DNA of 64,000 nt from Oryza sativa Japonica Group (lineage: Eukaryota; Streptophyta; Magnoliopsida; Poales; Poaceae), in assembly GCF_034140825.1 (NCBI RefSeq), contig NC_089036.1:6543001-6607000 (forward strand), written 5' to 3'. Positions 12,607-23,083 of the stretch are shown piece after piece (the stretch's first letter is position 1; each line of letters starts with the position of its first letter). Position numbers and translations under genes: made by a program. Under the pieces are notes generated by a model, which saw only the letters and a program-made list of their open reading frames with translations, was not told the origin of the DNA and made no database searches.

Positions 12607-13256
12607 GGGTCTGTTTGGTTGCCTGCATCAGGCTTGGCCCGCACCTATGCATACAAATTTACCTTGTTGGTTGCTTGCATGGACCTCCCAGCCAGGCCCA
12701 GCGCGTGCAAAAAGCGGTCGCCAGCCAGGCTCCGGAGGAACGCCCGATTCGGGCAAACTTCGCTACTCAGCCAGGCTGAGCGCGTGCTCCGTGTTGCACC
12801 CGCGCGTGCAAACTGCTGCATCCGATAGCTGGGGTCACCGCTCCACACCCAGGTCGTCGCCCATTTGCATCCCTCGTCTTGCTCGCTCTCCTTCTTCCTC
12901 GAGTCCAAGCGATTCTGGCAGTTCTAACCCCGATGATCTCACAGCCACACGAAGTGAGGGCATCCAGCAGCTTTGCCGCCGGTAGATCTGACCACCTCAA
13001 ACCGAACGACGAGAAGGGATGTGGGGAAAAGGCTCGGTGGTGAGAGATCAGCTCGAAAGGGAGGATGAACTGACCAGATCTAGACCACCAAAACTTCTTT
13101 CTCGCGAGCCGCCAAACAACTAGATCCGGCCACAGTTGGTGTTGAGCGGCAGGGGCTAGGGGAAGCGCTGGTCAACGGAGGAGGGCCAGCAACCTCCATG
13201 GCGGACGACGGACGGCGCACGGCGGAGAGACGAACAGAAGCGAAGCGAAGGAGCAG

Positions 13257-13923
13257 GAGTCTTTTACCCATATGCCATTAAGAAAGTTGGAGGTTACGCG
13301 TGTGCCACAAAAAAAAGTTTTGAGTCACCTGTATGCCATGACACAAAATTTCATTTATCCGTGTGCCATTCCATCCACCTTCTGTTACAGAATGAGCTAT
13401 GACATGTGGGACCCACGTATGAAAATGACTAAATTGCCCCTGAAGCATTTTCATCTCTACTCCTCCCCTCCCGTGCGCCTCCACTCGAACCCTAGCCTAG
13501 CCGCCGCCGCCGCCGGTCGTCGTCGTCGCCGGCGCGCCGCCGCTGCCGCCGCCGCCTCGCCTCGCCTCGCCGGCATGCCGCCGCCGCCACCGCCGCCTCA
13601 CCTCGTCTCGCGTCGCCTCGCCAGATCTAGCGGCGCGCCCAGGCCGGCGTGCCCAGGCCGGCGCGGCAAGCCGCCTCGCCTCGCCCCCGGTGCGGCACGC
13701 CGCTGCCGGTCGTCGCCGTCGCCGGCACGCCGCCGCCGCCAGCGTGGCTGAAATAGAGCAAGGGCAAAATAGACCTTTCAAACCTCTGTTAGTCTCCGTT
13801 AGTGCTGATTCCATCCAAAGTGGCTCACAGGTAAACGAAAGTTTGTGTCATGGCATACAGATGACTCAAAACTTTTCTGTGGCACACACGTAACCTCCAA
13901 CTTTCTTAATGGGTAAAAGACTC
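13257..13923. mobile_element. Mutator-like element, 9-bp TSD, GC-rich core
   Basis: The ends GAGTCTTTTACCC and GGGTAAAAGACTC are inverted. Long terminal repeats extend inward (ATGCCATTAAGAAAGTTGGA, GTGCCACAAAAAA, ATGCCATGACACAAA). Perfect 9-bp target duplications AAGGAGCAG lie at 13248-13256 and 13924-13932. The core 13497-13750 is very GC-rich (CGCCGCCGC repeats) and may be captured sequence, but it is low complexity and no parent gene was recognised. Open frames across it look incidental. Confidence 0.9.
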
Positions 13924-16849
13924 AAGGAGCAGGAGTTGGCGAAACGTATGGGATTCTTTTCTCCTTGTTTTCTTTTTATTTTTCCTCTTCTTCCGTGGTT
14001 TGTCTAGGTGTATTAAAGGCTGATTAAACAATGCTGGTACCGTGATTGATTCACTGTGTTTTTTCTTTTCTTTTTTCGACCTTTCTTCAGCCGGTAATTA
14101 GTCAGTAATATAGAAAGATTCACTGTATGCGACACTAGTTGAATCGATGAATTGTTTTACCAACTAGTTAAGTGTCCGTGCGTTGCAACGGGGATAAAAA
14201 TATTTTAAAGCTAACAAAGTTCACCGGTTTGCTAAACTACATTTTAGTAAAAATACTTATGATTTCAAATTTGACCATTTGAGCGAACAAATACATTTGT
14301 CTCCTTCTATTCATAAATTCTGTTAGGTGAAAACAAGATCTTACATATTGATAGATGCAACGAAGTGATTATAACATGAAACTCAATTTATTGGCCACAC
14401 GCCAAATATATTGTCGATTCTATGTATATTCATGTTGACTTCCTACAGGATATTTTGACATGTAATTCTTATTCAGAACTGCTCACTACACTGATTCATG
14501 TGAGAAGGTATTTTGACACTATTAGTATTATTGTTACTAAGGACAATTTATGAGAAAACAAAGCTCAAAGTTTATAAACTCATGCAGCAAATCGATACTA
14601 ACCCGCTCAGGGCTTAAGCACTTTTATTGTTGCATCTTACATTCTTACTACGTATGCCCAATGGTATATAGTGGTTAATACAGCAAGAATAGGTTAATTG
14701 CAATTTGGAATTGTTCATTGAGATTGTTGAACATACAAATCAACAGTAATCCTGATGCTAATCTTCTTTCAAACTTCAGAAACTAACTACCAAGGCATGT
14801 TAAAGAAAAACTTAAGTCTAGGTTGACCCATTTCGACAACAAAACCAATTCCTTTATATTTCAAATAGGCAGTGCCAACACTTCACATATAGCTGAACAA
14901 GCAGATTTAGCAATGGGTTTTTATGTCCTTTCCTCCTATCCAACCCATTGGCATCAAGCCAGAATCTCTCCTGAGTAGTGTTGAGGAACTGTATATTTTC
15001 CATCAAGTTGGATTTGAAGTGTATCTCAGATGTCCATCCAAATCAAGACCCTTGCAACATCCTCTTTTGCCTTCAATTCAACAATAATTCTATGATGACA
15101 CAGCAGCTTCCAAAGCAGCTCCTTTTTAGCTGCTCTCCCCCTCTCAAGATATGCCAGGGAACACTCGAGAGCTGAAACAACAAGTATTCTCTCAAACTAA
15201 AGAAGTTATGTAATTGCTGGCCAAGTTTTTTCACTGGCTAAATCTAAGTGTGCTTCAGCTAGTTATGCTAGCACATTGGTAAGTTACCCCTAAAACAACA
15301 CATCTCATATTAGAAAATGGCCTATTTATTCTTGACAAGTATATTGGTCATTTGGCGTAGATAACATATAAATTTGAATTAGGAAGCAACCATGGCACAA
15401 AGTCCAGAGAGTTTATATAGCAGATATAGCACAATTATTGGATTTGAAATAGTAGCAAATAGAAAAGTTGTTTGGTAGGTGACAGTTTTTTAGAGTACAA
15501 GCAGCAATATATAACAAATAGACATGAACAGAGAGCGAATATAATATAATTTCGGCCTTTTTAGCATAGAAATATACATGACTAATTATTGTTTGATTGT
15601 ACTAACCTAATTGTCCATGTCCAGGACAATAACTCCATATGTACCTAGAGTTAACAGACTGGTAATCAACACATTATGTTTCTATAACAGTGGATCACAG
15701 TTGATCTCTACATGAAAAATCATGCAAGTAAATAATGTTCTGAAAACATACCTTCAAATCCTTTATCAATATTCTCCAAAAAAAAAAAGGTCTAACTACA
15801 GTCACAAGCAGCAACGGTTCTTTGAATTTCAGTGAGGCAAGGAATCCAATATCCAATAAGTAAGATTGCCATTCCATTGTAGCATTATAAAGGAAACAGT
15901 ACCCAATGAGAGTTTTTCAGATTCAGAGATATAATCAAGAAAACAGGTTGCTTTCTCAAAATTAAGACAATGTGTATTGTCCAATGAAATAAGCCTAGGC
16001 AATTTGCTTTCTCACCTTGGCAGATCGATATCCGCCTAAAACACATAAAAGATCTGTAATACGCAAGAAGTAATGATTGTTAAGAATAATTAGAAATCTC
16101 AAATCTCACCAAACTAATAATTAGGAAAGAATAATCATCCCTAACAATCCACATTGAGCTATGTTGCCAACATGGTTGAAGAGCACCGATTTTATTTTAT
16201 TTTATTTTGGAATGAAGGTCAGACTTTGTTAAAAAAAAATGAAGGTCAGACGTCCCAGGTTTTGATTAAAAGCTTCCAAAATTTTAAGTTCTACAAAGAA
16301 GACGACATTTTGTTGATCACATTTGCAGGTATTTCTGGACATCATATGCTCTATTTTCTAATTTGTTAGGAAAAAAAGGTTTCATCTTTAGACCTCTGGC
16401 AGTATGATAACTTTGATATGGACTTGTATTTGCTTTGGCACTGAACTGAGTATTTCTTTGTTTCCCAAACAGATATATGTGTTACCTAAAAGAATTAATT
16501 GCTTAGTTCACTCCTTTAGCTCATGTTTGACTTGTTCATGCAGAAATAGCTCATAGTTTCCATACATGTCAGGACCATCTATTTCTGCCTGAACAAGTAA
16601 AACGTGAGCTAAATGACCGATTTAAACAATTAACATGTCCACTTCCATTGGTAAATAAGAAAGGAGATTGGGCTCACTTCATTCTAGGATCTCCTTTGCT
16701 GTAACGGAGAGTAGACGGGTGCCTTTGGATTCTCAAAGGATACTTTGTTTGAGACAACAATCAGTTTTGGATGCTAAAAGTGTGAAAAATTGTCAGGAAA
16801 AGCCACTTTCAAAAATTGTGAAAAATGTGAGATAATATACTGAAATCCT

Positions 16850-17620
16850 ACAGCAGAAATACCTCCTAAAAAGAGTGCAAATATGAACTATTCTCTCTTG
16901 TTCAGTAATTGCAGCATCAAGGAGCCCTTGCCCCTTGCCACTTCTTTTATAGGCATCATTTGAAACTTGCAACCTGGAACTGCATATAACTTTCCAAAAC
17001 TCAATACATGGTGCATCATCCATAGATTGACATGGAAATTAAAGGAGAGCACCAACCTTCACAGGTGTTGTACACAGACAGGGTGGGAGGTCTCCATAAT
17101 ATTCAGGCTGGCATATTTCAGAGCTAGAAATGTTCAGGTACTACCATCTACTTGTTCCATACGTAGTCCTAGCTAGTATGCAATTATAGGTGAGATGTAT
17201 CATGTATGTAAATTAGCACAAGCTTGCAGCTGACCAAAATCCTAAAGCTAATCGTCATCGAGGGTTTCAGATGGAAGAACTCAACCACCACCCAATCAGT
17301 ACTGGACCCTGAAACATAAATAGCCACAACAAAAAGGTAATTCATAAAATTTCACTGATCTTAATCTTACAGAAGGTGATCGAGACTACGATATATAATC
17401 ATGCCTTGGAGATAGCTAATAATTAAGCAGCTTTCATGGTATGACGTATGTAAACAAATGAGCAAATTAACCTTCAAGCCAAGAAACATTAGTGAACACC
17501 AACGCTAGCTGAATCAACAACAGCAACCCTCTCGATGGCAATCCTCAACAGCACATGCTCACTGTCGTCGCAGCTGACGACGACGATGTATGCAAGAACC
17601 ACCCACCGGACGGCCGCCAT
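16850..17620 (-). pseudogene. Purple acid phosphatase (PAP27/PAP1-like) 5' fragment
   Basis: Minus-strand pieces, in order, match the N-terminal part of plant inactive-type purple acid phosphatases. 17500-17620 encodes a hydrophobic leader MAAVRWVVLAYIVVVS, then EHVLLRIAIERVAVVDSASV and, after a one-base shift, LGLK. About 17225-17308 encodes TDWVVVEFFHLKPS. About 17060-17145 encodes SSSEICQPEYYGDLPPCLC then TTPVK. About 16850-16975 encodes AYKRSGKGQGLL in one frame, then LQLLNKRE, a stop and FIFALF in another. Intron-like gaps with splice-like borders separate them. The metal-binding catalytic domain is absent. It lies inside a Helitron in the same orientation, so capture of genomic exons and introns is the likely origin. 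The family call rests on remembered motifs. Confidence 0.65.
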
Positions 17621-17699
17621 GATCAAGAACCTCATTAATTTGCTACAATTCACCCTGCAAAACCAAAAGCTACCAAAGAAGAAAAAGTTGTGGAGTTGC

Positions 17700-18480
17700 G
17701 GTGCGATTGCGAAAAGGTGGAGTTGACGGCGAGGACACCTGGGGCGGAGAGGACATCTGGGCGGCAGATCGTGGCACAGCAAACTGGAGGTGGCGGCGGT
17801 TCGGTTCCTACCTCTTTCGACTGGATTGGAGGAGAGACCTTCGTGGATCAGATAAATTAGGGCTGAGGGGGAGAGATAAAGGTGCTGACTGCTGAGGGGT
17901 AGGGAGGCGTGAAGCTCAGCGGACGGAATGGGGCGCGTGCGGCAGATGAAGCGTGGAGGATGGATGCGGCTGCGCGGTGCGAGCGGGCATTGGAGAGGCG
18001 AGCAATGGGGAGAAGAGGAAGGAGAGCGTGTAGGAGGCGGTGCGCGGGCGGAGAAGGGCGGCGTGCGATGGAGCTTGAGCGAGGGTAGCGAGGTGATGGA
18101 TGCGCGATGCGTGCGGTGCGGGGATCCGGCGCGATGCGACTCCGGATCGGTGGTGGCGCGGTCGTGGGTGTTTCGGCGGCGCGCGCGGTGTTGTCGGAGG
18201 AGACCGGCGAGGCGGGGACCAAGCGACTCCGTATTGGTGGCGAACCGGAGATTGGAGGCGCGGCGGTGTTGCCGGCGGTGGAGGCGCGGCGAAGAGGAGG
18301 GAGGTGCGGCGAAGAGGAGGACTGCGCGGCGATGGGGGCGCCGGCTGTGGAGGCGCGGCGGAGGAAGAGGTGGGAGGCGTCGGCGGAAGGAAAGCAAGCG
18401 CGAGCGGTTCGGGGAAGGAAAGTGAATCGCGGGGGGAGAAAAGCCAGAAAAGCGGATCGCGAAGTTATATCTCAGGGCCG
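17700..18480. other. GC-rich, repetitive open block inside the Helitron
   Basis: Strongly GC-rich, with GGCGGAGAGGAC, GAGGCGCGGCG and GAAGAGGAGG repeats, open in several frames on both strands (one minus frame spans 17489-18544). The peptides are Arg/Pro/Ser-rich low complexity without a domain. It lies just upstream of the phosphatase leader, so it may be the captured promoter or leader side of that gene. Not called as coding. Confidence 0.4.
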
Positions 18481-18890
18481 TCCGATCTCCCGATCCAACG
18501 GTTATAGAACACGTGTCTTTCAGAGTTGGAGTCACCGCCACCACTATAGAATTTTAAAGTAATAATAGGGATAGAAAGATTGATATAGAAAAAGAAAAGT
18601 TCAGTTGACTAAACTCTGAAGTAGTAGAATTATTCCATGTCTTCTAAGCGGTAATCTCACCATAAAGAAAAAGATATCATCATACCTATGATTCATACCA
18701 CCAACCAAACAAAATCTCTTCCGAACCGTATCTCTCATGCAATCAACCAAACAGTATCTCATTCTAGCCAGGTTAGATTGATGCAGACAACAAAACAGCT
18801 GCACGTGTATCCTCTTAGCCAGGACCAACTCAGCCTGGATGAGAGAGATGGGCTAGGCTAGGTAGATACAAGCAACCAAACAGACCCTAA

Positions 18891-20579
18891 ATGTGTTCAA
18901 TGTCCAGAACTATTGCATGCGTTTAATAATTCTAACATTGGTAAATTAAAAATAAACCAAAATATTATTGGGAGGGTAAAAGAACTATTCATTATAATCA
19001 CATACTCTTTCTGTAGATTAATTTCTCTTTTTCCATTTAGTAAACTCCTATTGAAATACTGAGTACACAATTCTCAAAATGAAATCTAGAAATTTAGTAT
19101 ACAATAAACTTATGTTTGAAAACCTTCACAAATTAGTAAATGCCCCAAAATTTTGCCATGAAAACAACTTACACTGGCCAATGGTTGTCTTTGATTTATT
19201 GGTTGACATTGATGTACCCCTTCAGGACCCCATTCTCCTCCATCGTCTATGACAACAGCTCCAGGTTACCAACTAATAATATAGGAAATATTATAGATCA
19301 GCCTAGTCTTTCAAGTTGACAATAGATAGAAAAGTATGTGTTTATGTGGCATCAAAATTGTCAGCGGTGAAAAGTAAACAATTACAGGATAAGGTAAAGA
19401 TAATTACCTATCTTAGGGCCTCATCTTTTCGCTTATGCTTATACTTATCAGCCAAATTTTAAATTTTCAACTAAATTTTGTAGTTGATTTTTAGGTTTTT
19501 TTCATCAAAGTTTATTTTTCAGCCTTTGTTTTTAGATCGCTAAGAACACGTATATAAAAGTTTTATTCACAAATTACTTTTCGTTTGCAAATATGCCGTT
19601 TGGCTTATTCCATGAATAAACGAAACGATGGGATCCTTAGAACTGGAAATTGGTAGCTCCTACTGAGTTTAAAACTGACAGATATTATAGAAATCAGATA
19701 GGCTTTTTATCTGATGTTCTAGAGATCATTAGTTTCCTGGTTCTCCCAATGCCTTCCTACAGGAGGAAAAAAAAATTCATGCAACTCTAGATAGTAATAA
19801 AAACAAAATGAAGGTACATGATGATTATGCATACCAGATTCCTTGTTCTTCTGTAGATGTCCAGAGCTTTGATAACCACAAGTTTTGTCATGTGAAAGAA
19901 CTAATACAACAGTTCAAAAATAGAACTTGATCAGGGTAAAATCCAATGGATCTATCTACGATTCAACAGAAGAAGAAACCGGTAAATGATAGAAATACCA
20001 TTTCCACATGGGACCGGCCACCGACAGCTTTGGCAGCGGGAGCGTAGGCCGCTGCTTGATGAGGGCAAAGACGATGAAGTCCTCCCGGAGCAGAGCGTCA
20101 CGCTCCACCGCCAAGCTTTGCTCCTGATCCATCACCAACTATCTCTCTCTGAATGTGGGCTTTGCTACAACTGCAAGGGAGGGACGTACGGGGAGTCACA
20201 AGAACAGGATTAGAACAACACGAACATAGAAAGATATGTAAAAAGTGAGAAAAAAAAAGAGGGGTGATTGAGATTTCAGACTAATTATGTGCCTCTTGGT
20301 TCATGCTGATGATAAAATCCTGAAGCCGTCGCCGGCAGAACGCTAGATTATTCACCCTCATCTCCTGCGCTCCCTCCCTAGCAAGATAACAACAATTAAC
20401 ACCTACAGTAGCACTTACTGAAAAGAGAACTACACAATGTCACAACAACATCTCCTCGCTCTCGTCTCATCCTCTCCCTCCTCCGTCGCTGCTGGTCCAC
20501 CCTTCGCCCTTCGCCACCTCTGCCGCAGAGAGGTGCCCTATCTCCCCTTGTGAGAGAGAAAGATTGATATATGGAGGAA
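18891..20579. other. Intergenic with a possible short minus-strand exon
   Basis: Mostly AT-rich. A minus-strand frame (20132 down to about 20000) begins MDQEQSLAVERDALLRED and continues FIVFALIKQRP, with a possible donor GTATTT near 20004. A second minus-strand piece near 19216-19262 reads PGAVVIDDGGEWGPEG. I recognise neither and cannot join them, so they are noted as possible gene remnants only. A MITE occupies 19416-19636. Confidence 0.3.
19416..19636. mobile_element. Tourist-like MITE (TTA duplication)
   Basis: From GGGCCTCATCTTTTCGCTTA to GAAACGATGGGATCC, flanked by TTA at 19413-19415 and 19637-19639. Shares AACACGTATATAAAAGTTTT and TTTGGCTTATT with the copies at 22242-22468 and 26163-26380. 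Confidence 0.7.
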
Positions 20580-21309
20580 GAGAAATTTCAGTATTTACCA
20601 TCAAATTCGATGATCTTTAAGAAATAGCCACCCAATACGCTAGCCTTTCAAAATCTACCACTAGGGACGCGGTATTCTTCATTCTGTGCCACTCCGTCCG
20701 CCCGTCCGCGTCGTCCGTCCACGCGACCGTCTCCGAACTAGGTGGCCGTCGTCGCCCAGGATCGGCCGTCGTCACCCCGCGTCCCGCCGTCACCGTCGTC
20801 CCCATCCCCAAGCTCGTTCGGCATCCGATCGCCGTTGTCGTCGCCCCCGAGCTCGCGTCCGGTCGTCGTCGCGTCGCCCCTTAGTTCATGTTCCGCCGCC
20901 GAACCACCATGCCCGCCAACTAGCCACGCGCATAAGCTGTCCCAGTCGGAGGTGCTCGTGTCACTGCCGTCCTCCCTGCCACCCTCCGCGGCCGACGGCG
21001 AGTCGGCAACAGAACCAAGCGCTGCTCCGTCCCCTGTCGAAGGTGCACCGTCCATGACCGCCCACGTCGGCGGGAGTGAGCTCGAGGATGAAGGTCAAGT
21101 CTGGGGACAACGGCCGACGAGTTCGGAGACGACGAAGGTGGTGACCAAGCTCGAAGACGGCTTCACGCTGACGGACGACGCAGACGGGCGGACGGAGTGG
21201 CGCATAATGAAGAATTTCGCATCCCCGGTGGTAGATTTTGAAAGGCTAACGTATTGGGTGGCTATTCCTTAAAGGTCATCATATTGGATGGTAAATACTG
21301 AAATTTCTC
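20580..21309. mobile_element. Mutator-like element, long TIRs, near-perfect TSD
   Basis: The left terminal repeat GAGAAATTTCAGTATTTACC...AATAGCCACCCAATACG is mirrored at the right (CGTATTGGGTGGCTATTCC...GGTAAATACTGAAATTTCTC). Inversion continues inward for about 140 bp, through GCCACTCCGTCCGCCCGTC. Target duplications are ATGGAGGAA (20571-20579) and GTGGAGGAA (21310-21318), eight of nine bases equal. The GC-rich interior has overlapping open frames but no recognisable host gene. Confidence 0.85.
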
Positions 21310-21318
21310 GTGGAGGAA

Positions 21319-22016
21319 TAGGAGTGAAAGGAGAGGAAGGGCACCTCTCTATATTTGCCTGAACCGAGCATATGGCACAGCCAACCGCCACTCGCCATGG
21401 TCATTGAGGTAGGGAAGACGGTGGAGGCGATGTTAGGGAAGGAGCTAACGGCGGCCGCCGATCATGTTGCCGCTGAGTTCGTCGGCAGATCAGCGCCACT
21501 GTTGCCGTTGATGTCGCCGTCCGCTTCGAGCTGCCATGGAGCTCGTCGACCAGAGCTGTGACCGCCAAAATCCACGTCGCCATCGATCAGATCCGCACTC
21601 ACCGGCTAGGGGTGTGGTGTGGGGAAGGAGGGGCGGTGGTCGCCGTCAGCGTCGGAAGCGGTGGGCTCGATGCCTCGATGCGGTCGACGATGCTGAGAAG
21701 GATTACAAATACACTTATTCTATAGAGAAGCACGATGAACCATCGCTATCGTACCTGCGGGCCAACCGTGGATGGACTATCGTACCTTTGGGCCGGTCCG
21801 GCACGATCCAAATCGTATTAGGCCATGTCTGGGCCGTATGTGCAGCCCGTGGGCTGGCACGGCACGGCCCGGTGTGTAAGTTTGGCCGTGCCGGCCTGAC
21901 TAACCTCGGAGCAGACACGGCGGGGCCTGGGCCATGCTGTGCTGGTTGGTGGAGCACAGCAAGATTCTCCATCTGCGTGCGACCGTTACAAGGCAAATCC
22001 GCGCAAACCATGGATT
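21319..22016. other. GC-rich intergenic repeat, no supported gene
   Basis: 21340-21680 is GC-rich with unrecognised open frames. 21690-22010 contains GGGCCGGTCCGGCACG, GGCTGGCACGGCACGGCCCG and GTGCCGGCC, a GGC/CACGG-rich repeat type found in degraded rice transposons. No exon structure is visible. Confidence 0.35.
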
Positions 22017-22545
22017 TGCAGTCGCGTTCAGAGAAGGTGATAGATTCCCGGTGAGAAGAAGCACAAAGGAAACAGGAGAAAGGGTACGGGTGTACGACAG
22101 AGTGCCGCGGACCCCTGATCGATACTGATACCTCACTGGCGTCACCGCCGACGGTAAAGGGATGCTTCGAGGAAACTGCGCGCCTTGATTTTTGATGCCA
22201 GTCGTAAGCGTCGTTTAATTGCGCTTTATAGACTCCCTACTAGCGGCTCCATTATTTCGCTTATTTTTGTGTAATAAACCAAACAACATATTTACAAACG
22301 AAAAATAATTTATCAATAAAACTTTTATATGCGTGTCTTAGTAATTTAAAAACAAAGGGCTAGAAAATAAACTTTGATGGAAAAAAATCTTAAAATCAAT
22401 TTTAAATTTAAGATGTACAATTTAAATTTTAGCCGATAAACGTAACGATAAGAAAAAAAGGCGAGCCCTAAATCCTAATCCTAAAACTTCTCCTTTCGTT
22501 CAGGTACATCGTCAACCCACGCGCAGCAGCGCAGGAAGCTTCACA
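22017..22545. repeat. Dispersed duplicate of 4566-4990 (MITE-interrupted)
   Basis: Shares CAGTCGCGTTCAGAGAAG, GCTTCGAGGAAACT, TTGATTTTTGATGC, GTCGTTTAATTGCG..TTTATA and GTCAACCCACGCGCAGCAG blocks with 4566-4990 in the same order. The last block is separated from the rest by a MITE. Function unknown. Confidence 0.5.
22242..22468. mobile_element. MITE of the 19416 family
   Basis: Contains TTCGCTTATTTTTGTG, AACTTTTATATGCGTGTCTT and GCCGATAAACGTAACGA. This is the same layout as 19416-19636, inserted into the duplicated unit. Confidence 0.6.
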
Positions 22546-22583
22546 GAAAGAAGCAATGGTCAAATGTTCGGTCAAATGGTACA

Positions 22584-22920
22584 GGCCGTGTTTAGATTCA
22601 AATTTTATTCTTAGAATTTTTAACTTTTCCATCACATCAAATGTTTAGATACATACATAGAGATTAAATGTAGACAAAAAAACCAATTACATAGTTTATA
22701 TGTAAATCACGAAACGAATATTTTGAGCCTAATTACATCATGATTTGACAATATGATGTTACAGTAAACATTTGTTAATGATGCATTAATTAGGCTTAAT
22801 AAATTTGTCTCGCAGTTTACAGACATAATCTATAATATATTTTGTTATTAGTCTACATTCAATACTTTAAATGTGTGTTCGTATATTTAAAAAAATTTGG
22901 CACACGAACTAAACACAGCC
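22584..22920. mobile_element. Foldback MITE, ACA duplication
   Basis: From GGCCGTGTTTAGATTC to GAACTAAACACAGCC, with flanking ACA on both sides (22581-22583 and 22921-22923). The interior (CATGATTTGACAATATGATG, TTAGGCTTAATAAATTTGTC) matches 2319 and 3327. Confidence 0.7.
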
Positions 22921-23083
22921 ACAGTATGCCCGTCAACCTGTTCGGTCAAATGGCACAGTCTTCTGTGCAATTTACTTGTGGGCTTGCAGGCTTGCAGCCA
23001 CAACTGGTAATGGCATTGTCTATGTGGGTCAAAAGTTCTGGCGCGTTGATGATATTGGTGGGCCTTAGCAAGCAAAGGCGATA

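Larger units (their letters stand above)
14164..18579 (-). mobile_element. Helitron (minus strand) with captured gene fragment
   Basis: Read on the minus strand, the element begins TCTTTCTATCCCTATTATTA after an A. It ends with the hairpin CCGTTGCAACGCACGG, eight bases, then CTAG followed by T. Insertion between A and T, no target duplication, TC start and hairpin plus CTAG are Helitron hallmarks. At about 4.4 kb with no Rep/helicase sequence it is non-autonomous. It carries purple acid phosphatase-like exon remnants (16850-17620) in its own orientation. The right boundary could instead be 18589 (TCTATATC start). Confidence 0.75.
12607..18890. mobile_element. Composite TIR element holding a MULE and a Helitron
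   Basis: The left end GGGTCTGTTTGGTTGC and right end GCAACCAAACAGACCC are a perfect 16-bp inverted repeat. Subterminal GTTTGGTTG and TGCAT motifs repeat inside both ends. Flanks read TGA on the left and TAA on the right, an imperfect 3-bp duplication compatible with PIF/Harbinger. Removing the inserts at 13257-13923 and 14164-18579 leaves about 1.2 kb, a normal size for a non-autonomous element. The superfamily assignment is inferred from end sequence only. Confidence 0.6.

Noticed and set aside
13272-13751. 159-codon frame across 13272-13751
   Set aside because: Begins in a terminal repeat and ends in CGCCGCCGC low complexity.
17489-18544. 351-codon minus-strand open frame
   Set aside because: Mostly Arg/Pro/Ser low complexity from GC-rich DNA inside a Helitron. 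Only its 3' end matches a phosphatase exon, which is called separately.
20742-21272. 176-codon plus-strand open frame
   Set aside because: Runs through the right terminal repeat of a Mutator-like element and has low-complexity Ser/Pro content, so not supported as a gene.
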